This document shows, piece after piece, positions 34,098 through 45,487 of a stretch of DNA of 64,000 nucleotides. A program made the translations under genes and the position numbers. Source of the DNA: Nemophila menziesii (lineage: Eukaryota; Streptophyta; Magnoliopsida; Boraginales; Hydrophyllaceae). The stretch lies in the NCBI GenBank assembly GCA_029959085.1, contig JARWIR010000003.1:37373505-37437504 (forward strand), written 5' to 3'. Under the pieces are notes generated by a model that was not told the origin of the DNA, searched no databases, and worked only from the letters and a program-made list of their open reading frames with translations. Position 1 is the first letter of the stretch. Each line of letters begins with the position of its first letter.

Positions 34098-36360
34098 CTA
34101 GTTGTATGATCAAACGATTTAGTAAAACCAAGAAGTATCTACTCAACCAAGATGAGGATATATATAATCTACTAGTCAAGTAACTCTAAATAAGGTAAAA
34201 TACTAAAGAACCTAAGAGAAAAGAGTTAACTAAAGCATACTATCAAATACTAAAAAGATAGAAACAAAATCAAGTACATATAAGCAATTAAAATAGAATT
34301 AAAGAAAGCACTGCATTAAAGATACGAGAAAAATGATATGTGAGCATTTATAGTGTTTTTGGTTTCCATACATCCACTACCTAGGGTCATTACCTTAGTA
34401 TTTTCAAACCCCTACATTAAGCTCCTTGATATCTCTTACATGTGAAATATAAACCGTTATAAAGAGGTTTTTTTCGATGTAAAGCATAAACTAAACCCCT
34501 GATATTTTTACTGGTTAAGTCATAACCTGGTGAAGAGATTTTTTAACGTTCAAGTCATAACCCAGTAGATTTTTACAAGGTTTAATCTTAACCTTAAACT
34601 CCATCTTCTCTAATAAAGAGTAATAGTAAAACCCTAAGTGGTTAGATGATGAATATTACAACCAAATGAATGTACTCCTTGGTGAGAAAATATTACAATA
34701 ATGATTGTAGATTCCTTGATTGTGTAGATAGAATACTTAATATCACAAACTTAATATTGAAATATGAAATGAAGATATAAAGTTGTGAATTCTATATTGA
34801 TGTGTTGGATAGTAGTATGATTATTTTGTGCTTCAAGAGGTGAGTTGTATGATGCAATAAAGCCCTATATAAGTATCCATAGAGACACGTAAGGTCCAAC
34901 AAATCTATTAAGTTGATGCATCTTTTAATAAAAAACGACGTCCCATTTTGCGTAAATCGGGTACCCGTTTTGTTCTCTATCGACTATTTTCCACGTGACA
35001 ATCCTGGTTCAATGGTAAAAACATGTGAAGGATAAAATACGACGTCGTCTTTTAAAATATCTTCATCCTGTTTTCTTGCTCAAAACGAGAACCTGTTTTG
35101 GATTGACATCCCGATCGAGGAGATGCAAGGTTGTCGAAGCTCACCGAAACTTTTAGCAGAATCCTAAAAAAAATTTACTTTGATTTTTGGCATAAACATG
35201 ATTTTAATACTAGTTGTGATGCTCAAATAAAATGTGTAAAACACAAACGTTGTTAGAAATATCATTTTGATTTTTTTTTGTATTTAATGAAAAATCCAAT
35301 GTTCAACATATAAAAAGACATGACATGATTTATTGGATAAAACATAGTTTCAAAGAAATTGATTTTTTTTTTTAAGTTAGAGATTCAAATGTAGGAAGTG
35401 TTGAGATAGTGTTTTGGAGCAATAGTGTAGTCGAGATCAAGAACTGAAATGCAACACATAAGAAGATATGACTACAAAAAGTAAAGGAGAAATGAAACCC
35501 CCAGAAGTTCAAAAGTGAAGGATAAAAACTAAGTTTTCACAAGTATTTTAATGTATGAGGTATGAGATGTGAGATACCACAAATACCGAAGTAACACTTA
35601 ATCACCTAATAATTTGTCACATAAAACGATCTAGAAAAAGAATTATATGCCAACAATAACAATATTTAAATTAAATTGGTGCTTTGAAATTGTCACTTGA
35701 AATAGGTTTTATGTATAACAATAATGGAGGTGTAAAGTAAATTGAAAGACAAAGATTAAGCTTACATGAAAACAGAGGCAAGTCCAGAATATATATCTGG
35801 GGGCAAAAATATTAGAATAACTAGCTTGGTTCGAGAAAAAGTTTTGAAAAAATTTAGCCTAAATTTTAGTTTGGGGAAAACTCGGGGGAAGAGGGCGGAA
35901 AATTATGTTCAAATAGAGGGAAACTCTACATTTTTAAGTTTTTTTGCTATAATTTTTTTGGCAAAATTTACATTATATCCCGTAATTAAAAATGATGAAG
36001 ATTCGGGCGTCTCTTGGATTTGCCTCTATATAAAAACGATAAATAAGTGAATAGTTTTATGATACAATTAACCTATTTAAATCTAAAATTAATATGTTTG
36101 ATATATAAAAGTGTAATGATTACTCTTATATTGAGACATAATGTGTAGATCATACAAATAAATAGTCAATAAATTAACTTTTTTATTGGCCAAAATTAAT
36201 AAAAGTTATGATCATTGGATATTAAATGGGTTATAGTATTTTTTTTAAAGTCATTTGAGAGTTATTTTAGATTTGCAGTTATTTTAATTTCAATAAATTT
36301 TATTTATTAAATTTTTAAAATTTTGTAAAGTAGTCTAATCAATAGACCAATTATCAATTC
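34098..36360. other. Repeat-derived and AT-rich DNA, no gene seen
   Basis: 34098-34300 probably continues the repeat seen at 31861-32040. The remainder has no recognisable domain. A 94-codon frame at 35766-36050 is unsupported. Confidence 0.4.
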
Positions 36361-36377
36361 TTTTATGATATTGTTTT

Positions 36378-36490
36378 TTTTTGGTTACATAGGAGAGCCA
36401 CTTAGGACTCGGAGTCATTGACTCGGTTCGAACCTGCACCACTAGATTGGTAGACCAAGGCCCTGGCCAGTGAGCTAATCCCATCTGGTT
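36378..36490 (-). mobile_element. tRNA-derived SINE with 17-bp target duplication
   Basis: On the minus strand an A-box-like TAGCTCACTGG and a B box GGTTCGAACC lie about 40 bp apart, as in the internal RNA polymerase III promoter of tRNA genes. The 3' end is an A-run (T-run on the plus strand at 36378-36382). A perfect 17-bp direct repeat TTTTATGATATTGTTTT flanks it (36361-36377, 36491-36507). It has no cloverleaf and is too short to be a functional tRNA. Plant Au-type SINEs have this design. Confidence 0.82.
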
Positions 36491-36507
36491 TTTTATGATA
36501 TTGTTTT

Positions 36508-37370
36508 GAGTATGCGTTATTTTTTTAATACATATTCTTTTATATATGTTTTGATATTTTTTAATAAAAGATAAATAAAAATTAAGTAGGATAAAAAATT
36601 AATTACTGTTATATATATGCATATCTAGAAACTATAAAAACATAATATGAAAAATGTTCCGTGATAGTTTCGTAGCATATTTACTATTATTACGTTTAAT
36701 ATGGTCTGCTTTTATATTTCTGATCATGAATACAAGTAGAGAAATGTCTTAGTCCCACCTATCTTGATAATAATTTAGAACAAAAATTGATTACAATACA
36801 AAAAAGTCAGTAAAACATGAATGAGAAATAGAAAATTCGGTTAATCTATGAAAGAATTAATGCAATGATTTTTATATGTCTCAACTAATATTGATTAAGG
36901 AGCAGCATCATCTATGATTGGGCTTGAAGACGTTACGTTACTAAGTCTATGGCATGTAGGGGTAACCAAACACGAAATTAGTCGTGATGAAACATCATAA
37001 TTTAGAAGATAAGGCTATATTGATCTATAGAAATAGACATTAGACAGGGACATGATATTGAAGGAAATGGCATAAATATCAACTCTGTTGATTGCGTGTT
37101 TTGTCTTCACTCGTTTCCGAAAGCGAGAGAAGGAGACATGTTAAAATAGTTTTTTCTTAACAAAAATGGGTCAACTCATCTCAATTTGGACCCACCTCGA
37201 TATTTTTTGTCACATATTTTTTAAGGTAACGCCACATTTTGATGATGTATGGACTACCTTGCAAGTTGCAACATATACTACTAACTAATGTTGCATTTGT
37301 TTAATAATAGTATAGTACAAATTAATCAAACTCTATTTTTGAAAGAAAAGAAGAAGAAAATTAGATCAAA
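36508..37370. other. Intergenic, no gene seen
   Basis: AT-rich, without ORFs or repeats that I can delimit. Confidence 0.45.
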
Positions 37371-37943
37371 CTCTAGTAGTATAGAATTCGACCTCGTGGC
37401 ATTGAATTTCAGCGACGAATTCATCGTGAAGAACCCTTGCTAAAGACATGAGGTCTTTCGTGAGGAGGAAGTCCTCATTAAAGACAATATGTATATATAT
37501 ATATATTTTAAATACTAAATAAATAAGTTCTAATATTAAATCATAACACAATTAAAAATCATGGGATCAAAATAATTCATACTGAGAAAAATTATAAAAT
37601 ACATGACAAAATACATAAAAAAAAACTCAATACAAAACTAATCAGTCTCGTCCCCGTCATCAACTATTACGGGTTTATCGTCACTATCAACATATATAGT
37701 TTCCTCATCAGTCTTGTACTCTCTCCTAAGGTGTCATCATAATCTTCATCATCAACGGGATCAGTGGGTTTCGGTACAAGGTTAAAAATCGAAAGATCGA
37801 TCTTTATCCCTTGTCAATTCAAACATCGGGTATTCCGAATCCAAATTTGTATTAGCCAACAGAATGTCGATTGGATCTGAACCAGTGGAAATTGATTATG
37901 TACCAAATAGCTCGATACTCCATTCGTGACGGTCGTTCACTTC

Positions 37944-40900
37944 CTAAACTACTTTCCACCCCTTTTCCACCTTCCTTGCATTAATTTGATCAATGTAAAA
38001 GACCTTTTTTGCTTGAGTTGCTAAGATGTAGGGTTCTTCAGTCCACCAAAAAGAACTTGTGTTGATAATTGTTGGTCCGTGTTCTGATTTTTGCAATTTC
38101 TTTTTTTCATCTGTGTTATTCCACTTACACTTAAAAGACACAACCGAACAACCACCACCGAATTCAACCTCGACAATGCTGACAAACTCACCATAAAAAG
38201 GATCTTCGCCTATGAAATTACAAAATAACTAGTTTATATACAAACACCCAACTATAAAAAAACAAAAGAAACCAACCTGTGATTGTACAAACTCCGTAAT
38301 CTTGAGTAACTCTCTTTTCACCCTTTTCACGCGTTATCCATTTGATCCCATTCACAAAGCAAGAATCATATTGATAGATGACGTTATTCGACATGTTAGA
38401 AAAGGAGAGAAACTTTTCTATAGCAAGTGGATTACCTTCTTGTTCCATTACATACACCTGCACACAAATTTAGTTATTAGATGAAATAAATTCAACTTAT
38501 TTTGTAGACTTCTATACCTTTTTCCTGGACCATCGACGAAAATGCTCTCGGTGTTTTGCCTATCTATCAAGGAACGGAAGTGAGGACTTATGTTCCCTAA
38601 AAAAACACATAGTGCTAATAATCGATAATACAATATTTAAATAAATGGTAAATATGATTTTAATTAAAATACTTTCATCATATATTGCTGGATCTCATCG
38701 CAGTTTTAAAGGATGTACCAATCGATGTGTTTCTTCTCTGCGAAGGGCATATATCCAAAAATATTCTTACCAATTGGCTTGCAGTGGCTCTTAAACACTG
38801 ATATTTCCTTGCTTTCAGGAATCGTCTCACTGTATCTGCCCAAGTCGTTGAACTTTGTACTTTCCTCTCGAAGGTATCGAGATATAAATGTCAAAGTTTC
38901 CTCTACAGTGTATCCCTCGGCGATTGAACCCTCTGGCGTGGCCGAATTCCGAATATATTAGTTTTTTCAAGTAAATCTCAAACGGGTACATCCAGCGCAT
39001 CTGAACCGGGCCTCCTAACCGAGCTTCCTCGTACAAGTGCACAACAAGGCGGATCATTATATAAAAAAAAGCTGGAGGAAAAATCATCTCCAACTTGCAC
39101 ATAAGCTCGATCACCTTAGACTTTCCGGACTCCAATTCCTTTTTCTCAGGTTCTTCTTACAAATATTTCTGAACACGTCGCACAACCCAATAATCAGATC
39201 GCTAATGGATTTGTTGTCGATTAACCCTGGAATACTAGCCACGAATCGAAACTGCATCAGAATATGACAGTCATGGGATTTTATACTGATAATCTTCCCC
39301 GTGTCACTCTGAACGTTGTTCCGCAAGCTAGAAGCGAAACCATCTGGAAACGTTTGTACCTTCAACCTCTCTAGAAACTCTCGTCACTTATCGTGTGTCA
39401 TCGTACACTTTGCACGTGGTAGAATGGTCTTACCACGTGAAACGACAAATAACCATAAATCTGACCTAATGTTCATGGCTTGCAGATATTTCCTCGACTT
39501 CACGTTATCTTTGTTAATTTTCCCATCTAAACCACATCGATGTTATGTTTCAACAAGTTTTCCGACCAATACGGTAAACGGTAGAATATACTCTTTTTCT
39601 TCCAATTCGACTCGCGAGGCCCAGTTATCTTTACCACCTTGACACCAAAGTCCTTGTGTTTTCCAGGAAACACAATCGGTAACCTATCTAACTGCGTCTG
39701 AATATCTGCGGGACTATGTTTCCGGGGGGCCCTATTATCGACTTTAACGTACGAAGAATTATCTTTCCAAAAACGATGGTTCAGAGGCAACCACCGTCTG
39801 TGGTCAAAATAAACTACTCCTTTATTAACCCGAATGGAAGGAGTATATTTCCATGCATTCAGGACAAGTTAAGTAGCCTTGACCCGACCATCCTGAAGTG
39901 TACGATCTAGCCGGGTAATCATTCGTCGTGAACACCAAACTAACATTCATTACAAATTCCTCCTTCTTATGTGCATCCCATGCAACTATCCCCGTACCCC
40001 ACAACGTTTCCAACTCATTTATATCCAGACGGAGAAATACATACATATCCTTTGCAGGTGAACGAGGACCCGGTATCAATAGAGTAAGCATAAACGTGGA
40101 TTCTTTGATGCATAACCAAGGCAGCAAGTTGTAGATCGTCTATATAACCGGCCACATGCTGTATGAGTTGTTTTGCATGGAGAAAGGACAAAACCCGTCG
40201 ATCCCGAAACCAAGGTGTACGTTACGTGGTTCACTAGCAAACTCGGGATTCCTCTCGTCAAATGTTTTCCAACTATGACCATCAACGGGATGACGCAACA
40301 CTTCTTCGTCGGTACTATTTCTGGAATGGTGTCAAATCAAATCATTCGCGGTGTGCCTCGAAGCATATATTCTCTGTAACCTAGGGGCAATCGGAAAATA
40401 ACACAACTTCTTATGCGACACTTTCTTCCCCTTCTTTAGGTTCCACCTTGATTCTCCACAAACTGGACATTTCTCAAGATTCTTATTCTCTTTATATTAC
40501 AATACACAGTCATTCAAACCCACGTCGATCATGTTGTATCCCATGCCCAAACTTGTCAACTTTCTGTTGCAATCCGCATAAGAATCAGGTATGTTATGAG
40601 GTTCAGGTAAAACACGACCCAACAACTGAAGAAGTTTGGTAAAAGAAGTGTTCGTCCACTTTCACATGCATTAGCTTTGCTATGAAATCCAAAGAACTCA
40701 TCTTAGTACAACCGGGGTACCAATCTGTCTCCATTCCCTTGAACAACGCGTCGAAAGACCCACGACCACTTCCATTAACATTCTCGTCACGCATCTCGGT
40801 GTCACCAGAGTTCCCGCTAGTTCCAAAAGTGGGTCCCAAATCATGAATTATATTACCCATTACATTATCTTTGTTTTGTTCATCCATGGGAATTACTACT

Positions 40901-41130
40901 TCTTCCCCGTGTTTCGTCCAAACCTCATATAATGACCAAATACCCCACTGAAATAGATGCGCTTGAACAACGTCAAGTGTAAACTTTTGACTATTATAAC
41001 AATGATTACACGGACAAAATTTTTTACCGGCATGATCCAAGTTTTTGCTCGCAAACTCAAGAAACTGTAATATACCCTTGATATATTCCCTCATAACCTT
41101 ATTCTTTGATTTAACCCAACTCTTGTCCAT
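37944..41130 (-). pseudogene. CACTA transposase (transposase-associated, Tnp2, DUF4218 and DUF4216 domains), with stops and frameshifts
   Basis: The N-terminal domain at 41130-40603 begins MDKSWVKSKN and contains FCPCNHCYNSQKF, the transposase-associated domain. The Tnp2 core follows: NVHLGFGIDGFCPF and NSYSMWPVI near 40210-40145, then LPWLCIKESTFMLTLLIPGP, NDYPA and SGWSGQG, and later NWKKKSIFYRLPYW. DUF4218 is recognisable in KSHDCHILMQ and LCKLEMIFPPAFF. DUF4216 at 38460-37944 includes GIKWITRE and YILATQAKKVFYI. A TAG interrupts Tnp2 at 40142-40140, and a frameshift follows near 39860. More shifts separate the later domains, although some of these may be introns. It would catalyse cut-and-paste of CACTA ends if intact; here it is dead. 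Confidence 0.8.
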
Positions 41131-41231
41131 TCTCTAAAATAAATTAAGACACTAATTATTATTCAAATTGTTTAATTTAAATACTAATTAGATCATACGA
41201 TTATAAAAAATTACTTCAATCCCCCTATTTT

Positions 41232-42250
41232 ATGAAAAAGTCAATAAGGCCCCTAAAGTTTATTAGATTGTCACTTTTACCCCTAAATTTTATTAAATGT
41301 CAAAGACACCTAAAGTTTATTAAAATTTCACTTTTACCTCTACATTTTATGCAAAAGACTCTACGACACCTAAAGTTTAATAAAATTTCACTTTTACCCC
41401 TACACTTTATAAAAATGCCTCCAAGGCCTCTAAATTTTCTAAAAGTTCATTCTAAGGCAACTAAAGTTTATTAAAATGTCACTTATATCTCTAAAGTTTA
41501 TTAAATGTCACTAAGGCACCTAAAGTTTATTAAAATTCCACTTTACCCTACATTTTATGAATAAGTCACTAAGGCACCTAAAGTTTAATAAAGTTTCACT
41601 TTTACCCAGTGTTCTAAAAGGCGCTACGCGCTAGGCGCTAAGCGGTAGGCGGAGCCTAGGCGTTTTCTTGCTAGGCGGTTTTGATATTTATTTAAATATT
41701 TTTTTGGGTTTATATAATTTTTAAAATAGATTTATTTAATTTCTTGTGTTAAAAAATATTTTTTTTTAAAATTTTTTTTGTATTAAAAAATAGATTTTTT
41801 TTTTTAAGCCTTAGACCGCCTAGACGCCACCTGGGTCCGCCTAGGCGCCACCTAAACTCGCCTAGGCCCGCCTAGGACCTTTTGGGACCGCCTGGAGGCC
41901 GCGTGGGCCATTTTTGGAAGGTATGCTACCTTCTAGTGCCTAGGAGCCGCCTAGGCCGATTTTTAGAATACTACTTTTACCCTTACACTATATAAAAATC
42001 CCTCTAAGGCCTCTAAAGTTTTTAAAAATTATACTAAGGCAACTAAAGTTTATTAAAATATCACTTTTACCCCTAAACTTTTAATAACACAATAAGGCAC
42101 CCAAGTTTATTAAAATTTCACTTTAACCCCTAAGTTTTATGGAAAATACACTAAGACACCTAAAGTTCGATAAAATTTTACTTTTACCCCTAAAGTTTTT
42201 AAACATTATAAAAATGCCACTAAAGTTTATTAAATTGTCACTATAGTCCC
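41232..42250. repeat. Minisatellite of CACCTAAAGTTTATTAAAA-type units within the CACTA element
   Basis: About 16 degenerate units of roughly 30-65 bp carry CCTAAAGTTTATTAAA, TCACTTTTACCCCTA and AAGGCA. They run 41232-41607 and resume at 41973-42250 after the nested MITE. The array lies upstream of the transposase start. A plus-strand 80-codon frame across it is a by-product. Confidence 0.8.
41608..41972. mobile_element. 365-bp Mutator-type MITE (GCTAGGCG family)
   Basis: Terminal inverted repeats are AGTGTTCTAAAA and AGTATTCTAAAA. The flanks are a 10-bp direct repeat ACTTTTACCC (41598-41607, 41973-41982). Target repeats of 9-10 bp are typical of Mutator-like elements. Here the target is itself a tandem repeat, so part of the match may be inherited. 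The interior is GC-rich near the ends (GGCGCTAGGCG, CGCCTAGGCG) with an AT-rich core. It is non-coding. Confidence 0.75.
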
Positions 42251-43129
42251 TACAATCATAATCAATTATAATGATGTCCCTAAAAACATCTAAATTGTTC
42301 ACAAAGATCTCTACAATAATTTTCTATTAATAAAATATCACCTGAAATTATTATAACTCAATAACCAAATTAAAGTTATAACACAAAATTCTATATCACA
42401 CATAAAACACTAAACACTACTACTTGCACTTATATAATACAATATATAACAACAATTAAACAATTTAAACAAATAATAAAAAATACCTTTTTTGTCGACA
42501 AAGTGGTGAAAAAATTTGTCTGAAAATGGGACCAAAAAGCGCTAGATGAATCAGAGAAGCTTCGTTATTGATTGCTCCGGAAATTTTTTGTGGATTAGGG
42601 AAAAAAATTGGGAAAATTTTGGAGTTTTTTTTTTGAGTTCTTTGGGGTTTTTACTCGCATTAATGGCCAACTGCGGAGTGGCTGTATTTAATACGGCAGA
42701 ATCTTTAGCGAGGACATCAAGTCCTCGCAAAAGACACACAAAGTCGTCGCAAAAGCGTATCTCTAGCAAGGAATTACATGTCTCCGCTAGAGATTGAACC
42801 CTTTAGCGAGGACACGTAACGGCTACTCTTTTTTTATTATTTCTGCTCGCGTAAAATAGCCGCAACTTATAGGCGACGACTTAGTCCTCGCAAAAGGTTT
42901 TCCTCGCTAAAGTTAGGGTCTTTAGCAAGGACCCGCGCATCCTCGCTAAAGACTTCGTCGCATGTGAAGCGACGTGTAGTAGCGGAAAGCGGTGATTAGG
43001 TGGCGATTTTTACAATATAATAATTAGTACTTGATGTTAATTATGGTGTCAAATGATGACGTGTTAGGGATAAAATAGGTTTATAATGATATAAAGTAAT
43101 TTATATCATTAACATGGATAAAGCCTGCC

Positions 43130-44680
43130 TTCTTGAACATGGAAGAGTATAGGGAGGACATGTCTTTCAAGTGGGATCTTATATGGAAGTCGAAGTGTTC
43201 TCAAAAAATTTGAATATTTTTATGGGGAATAGCTTTGAACTGGATGGCCACGATGGAAAATTTGTCTAAGAGGAATGTAGTTGAATCTCAGAAATGCAAT
43301 ATTTGCGGTGCTGAAAGGGAATATTTATATCAGGTGTTTATAAAATGCAAAGTAGCTATTTTAGTTTGGAACTTATTTGGTGTTGAAACAAGTAGGAGGA
43401 ATAAACCTAGAGTGGCGCGAATCGGAGCTACTGCTGCTACTAATATAGGCGAACAATATGCTGCTGGAGGTGATGATCCTGCTGCTGCAGAATGGGAGGA
43501 TCTCGATGATGCTACTGCTACCAGAAGAGGAGCTCAAATCACTGCTGGAGGAGAAGTTTTGGCTGCTGCTGGTTAGGAGGATTTTGCTGTTGTGATGGTG
43601 CTGGATAGAGACTTGCTTGATGCACGAGACCTGAAGACTCATGAGAGATTATACCTGTTGTCACTGAATAACAAGTGGAGACATGATAGATTAAATGAAG
43701 GACCTGCTGCGCTTCATCAATCACAACCGAGGAGAAGACAGGGCCCTGTAACTACTGACTCAAGCTCTATAAAGGCGTGGCTGGAGGCCCATCTTCGTTC
43801 AAAAGCCCGAATAGCAGGTTTAGATTGGCCTTACGTGTTTATTGCTGCCGTTTGGGTAATTTGGATCAAAAGGAACCGTATATTATTTAATGAGATGGAT
43901 AGTGTACCGCATATGTTAGAACTTAAAAGAGAATTTTTCTCATTAGCTAGTAACTTTATACTAGCGCGGGGAAAGAGATTCAGTGGGGGGAATAGTTAAG
44001 ATAGCAAGGAATGTAATGGTAAAATGGATAAAGCCTAGTGATGGACTCAAACTAAACATTGATGGGAGTTTCATCTCCGAGAAAAAGATGGAAGATATTG
44101 GTGGTATTTTGAGAGACAAGTATGACACTTGTATCTCTGGTTTCATGGGTACTTGTCTTGCTGATTCCTCTTTTGTTTTGGAATTATTTGCTTTACATTT
44201 TGGTCTTAGATGGACTACCAATAAAGGTTATACATAGATAATTATTGAAACAGATTCGGAGGAGCTCCATGCGCTAGTAAAGGGCGGTGGGAGCTCAACT
44301 CATTATGAGATGGACTCGAGGAAGTTCCCTGCGCTAGTGAAGGGCGGTGTGAACTTAGGTAGTCGCTATGTTTCATTTATAAAGGACTGTTGTGCGATAT
44401 TGAGCAACTTTCCAAAGCTTGAAGTAGACCATATTTTCCGAGAAGCTAATCTTTGTGTTGACAAACTAGCAAAAGAAGGAGCACTTATGAATGCGCAACC
44501 AGTGGATTTTAACGAACCTCCTAAGTATCTTTGGACCTTCATTACAAGAGACAGAAGTGAATGTGCAACTGTTAGAGTTGTACTTGATTTTGAATAAGAA
44601 CCTTTGTTCTTTTTGTAATTTTATTTTCTTACCGGCTTTTTAAAACCTCTCATGTATACAAAGAAAAAAAAAGTAATTTA
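43130..44680 (+). pseudogene. LINE ORF2 3' end: zf-RVT and RNase H domains with an unusual insert
   Basis: zf-RVT (43235-43385) reads LNWMATMENLSKR, CNICGAE and KVAILVW. About 375 bp of GCT/GCA-rich sequence follows, mostly in the same frame with one stop at 43574. Normal LINE sequence then resumes with SSIKAWLEAHLR and VWVIWIKRNRILFNEM. After a frameshift near 43990 the RNase H domain runs 44010-44597: LNIDGSF, GGILRD, then (after a stop at 44235) ETDSEELHALV and HIFREANLCVDKLAKEGA. The tail AAAGAAAAAAAAAG (about 44658-44672) may be the poly(A) end. A tandem duplication of about 60 bp sits in the RNase H region at 44260-44350. Confidence 0.72.
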
Positions 44681-44930
44681 TAATTAAATAAAAAATACTA
44701 TTTAACGTTAGTTTTTAATTAGTTGGTATTAACCGAAAGAAAAAAATAAAAATATTAGATATCTGGATATTTATTTTTGAAATTATAAGTATTTATTTGT
44801 TAAAATTTAAAATATAAGATTTGGAAGTTTAAAAAAAAGGGTAATTTACCTATATAGTCCACGGAGGATGGCTGATTGCCCATCAGGTCCAACCCACCTC
44901 AAATGACCGTCTTACCCTTAGTACCCCATT

Positions 44931-45110
44931 AATTAGAATTTAGTTACCAAAACAATTTTTCCTAATTTTATGCAATTAGTCAAAAATTAGTAACCCATTA
45001 ATTATAATTAGAATTTAGTTACCAAAACAAATTTCCCTGATTTCATGCAATTAGTAAAAAATTAGGAACCCTTTAATTAGAATTTAGTTACACAAATATT
45101 CTATAATGGG
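44931..45110. repeat. Tandem repeat, about 70-75 bp units
   Basis: Units starting AATTAGAATTTAGTTAC begin at 44931, 45006 and 45075 and include AATT..ATGCAATTAGT. The third is partial. Confidence 0.65.
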
Positions 45111-45124
45111 TAATAAAAACGAGG

Positions 45125-45487
45125 GTGGGTAATGTTTGTTTTTGTGATGGGTTGTCTTTAAAAAATGGCGGTACACGGAACACTATTTTGATGGTGTGTT
45201 TGAGCAAAATGATGGGTTACGTTTTTTGTCGAGTTAACAGGCGGTGGGTTACCTTTGTTATTTTGATGGTGTGTTTGAGCAAAATGATGGGTTACGCTTT
45301 TTGTCGAGTTAATAGGGGGCGGGTTACCTTTGTTATTTTGATGGTGTGTTTGAGCAAAATGATGGGTTACGCATTTTGTCGAGTCAACAGTGGGTGGGTT
45401 ACCTTTGTTACTTTGATGGTTTGTGCGTTAAGAGTGATGGTGTATGTAAGTTACCTATGTCAAAACTCAGCAAGTTTGAACAACTAA
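45125..45487 (+). repeat. 75-bp minisatellite that stays open as a 25-residue protein repeat
   Basis: GATGGTGTGTTTGAGC or a variant occurs at 45190, 45265, 45340 and 45415, an exact 75-bp period. Each unit also carries TGATGGGTTACG, TTGTCGAGT and GGGTTACCTTTGTTA. The flanking units are more diverged. The plus strand is open for 120 codons across it with the repeated MVCLSKMMGY...FCRVN. I see no promoter or family and do not call a gene. Confidence 0.8.

Larger units (their letters stand above)
37371..42985 (-). mobile_element. Decayed CACTA (CMC/EnSpm) DNA transposon, about 5.6 kb
   Basis: Degenerate termini CTCTAGTAG (37371) and, inverted, CGCTACTAC (about 42984) flank a minus-strand transposase. 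Both subterminal regions carry many short repeats in both orientations: CTTTAGCGAGGAC and TCCTCGCTAAAG at 42700-42960, and CCTTGCTAAAGAC at about 37435. Such arrays are transposase-binding sites in CACTA elements. The 5' part of the element holds a minisatellite and a nested MITE. The termini no longer match CACTA/TAGTG exactly, so the ends are approximate to a few bases. Confidence 0.7.

Noticed and set aside
36378..36490. Possible tRNA gene
   Set aside because: A- and B-box motifs are present, but there is no cloverleaf or acceptor stem. The long target duplication and A tail mark it as a SINE.
44260..44350. About 60-bp duplication in the LINE RNase H region as a separate element
   Set aside because: It is a short local tandem duplication within a dead LINE and has no element structure of its own.
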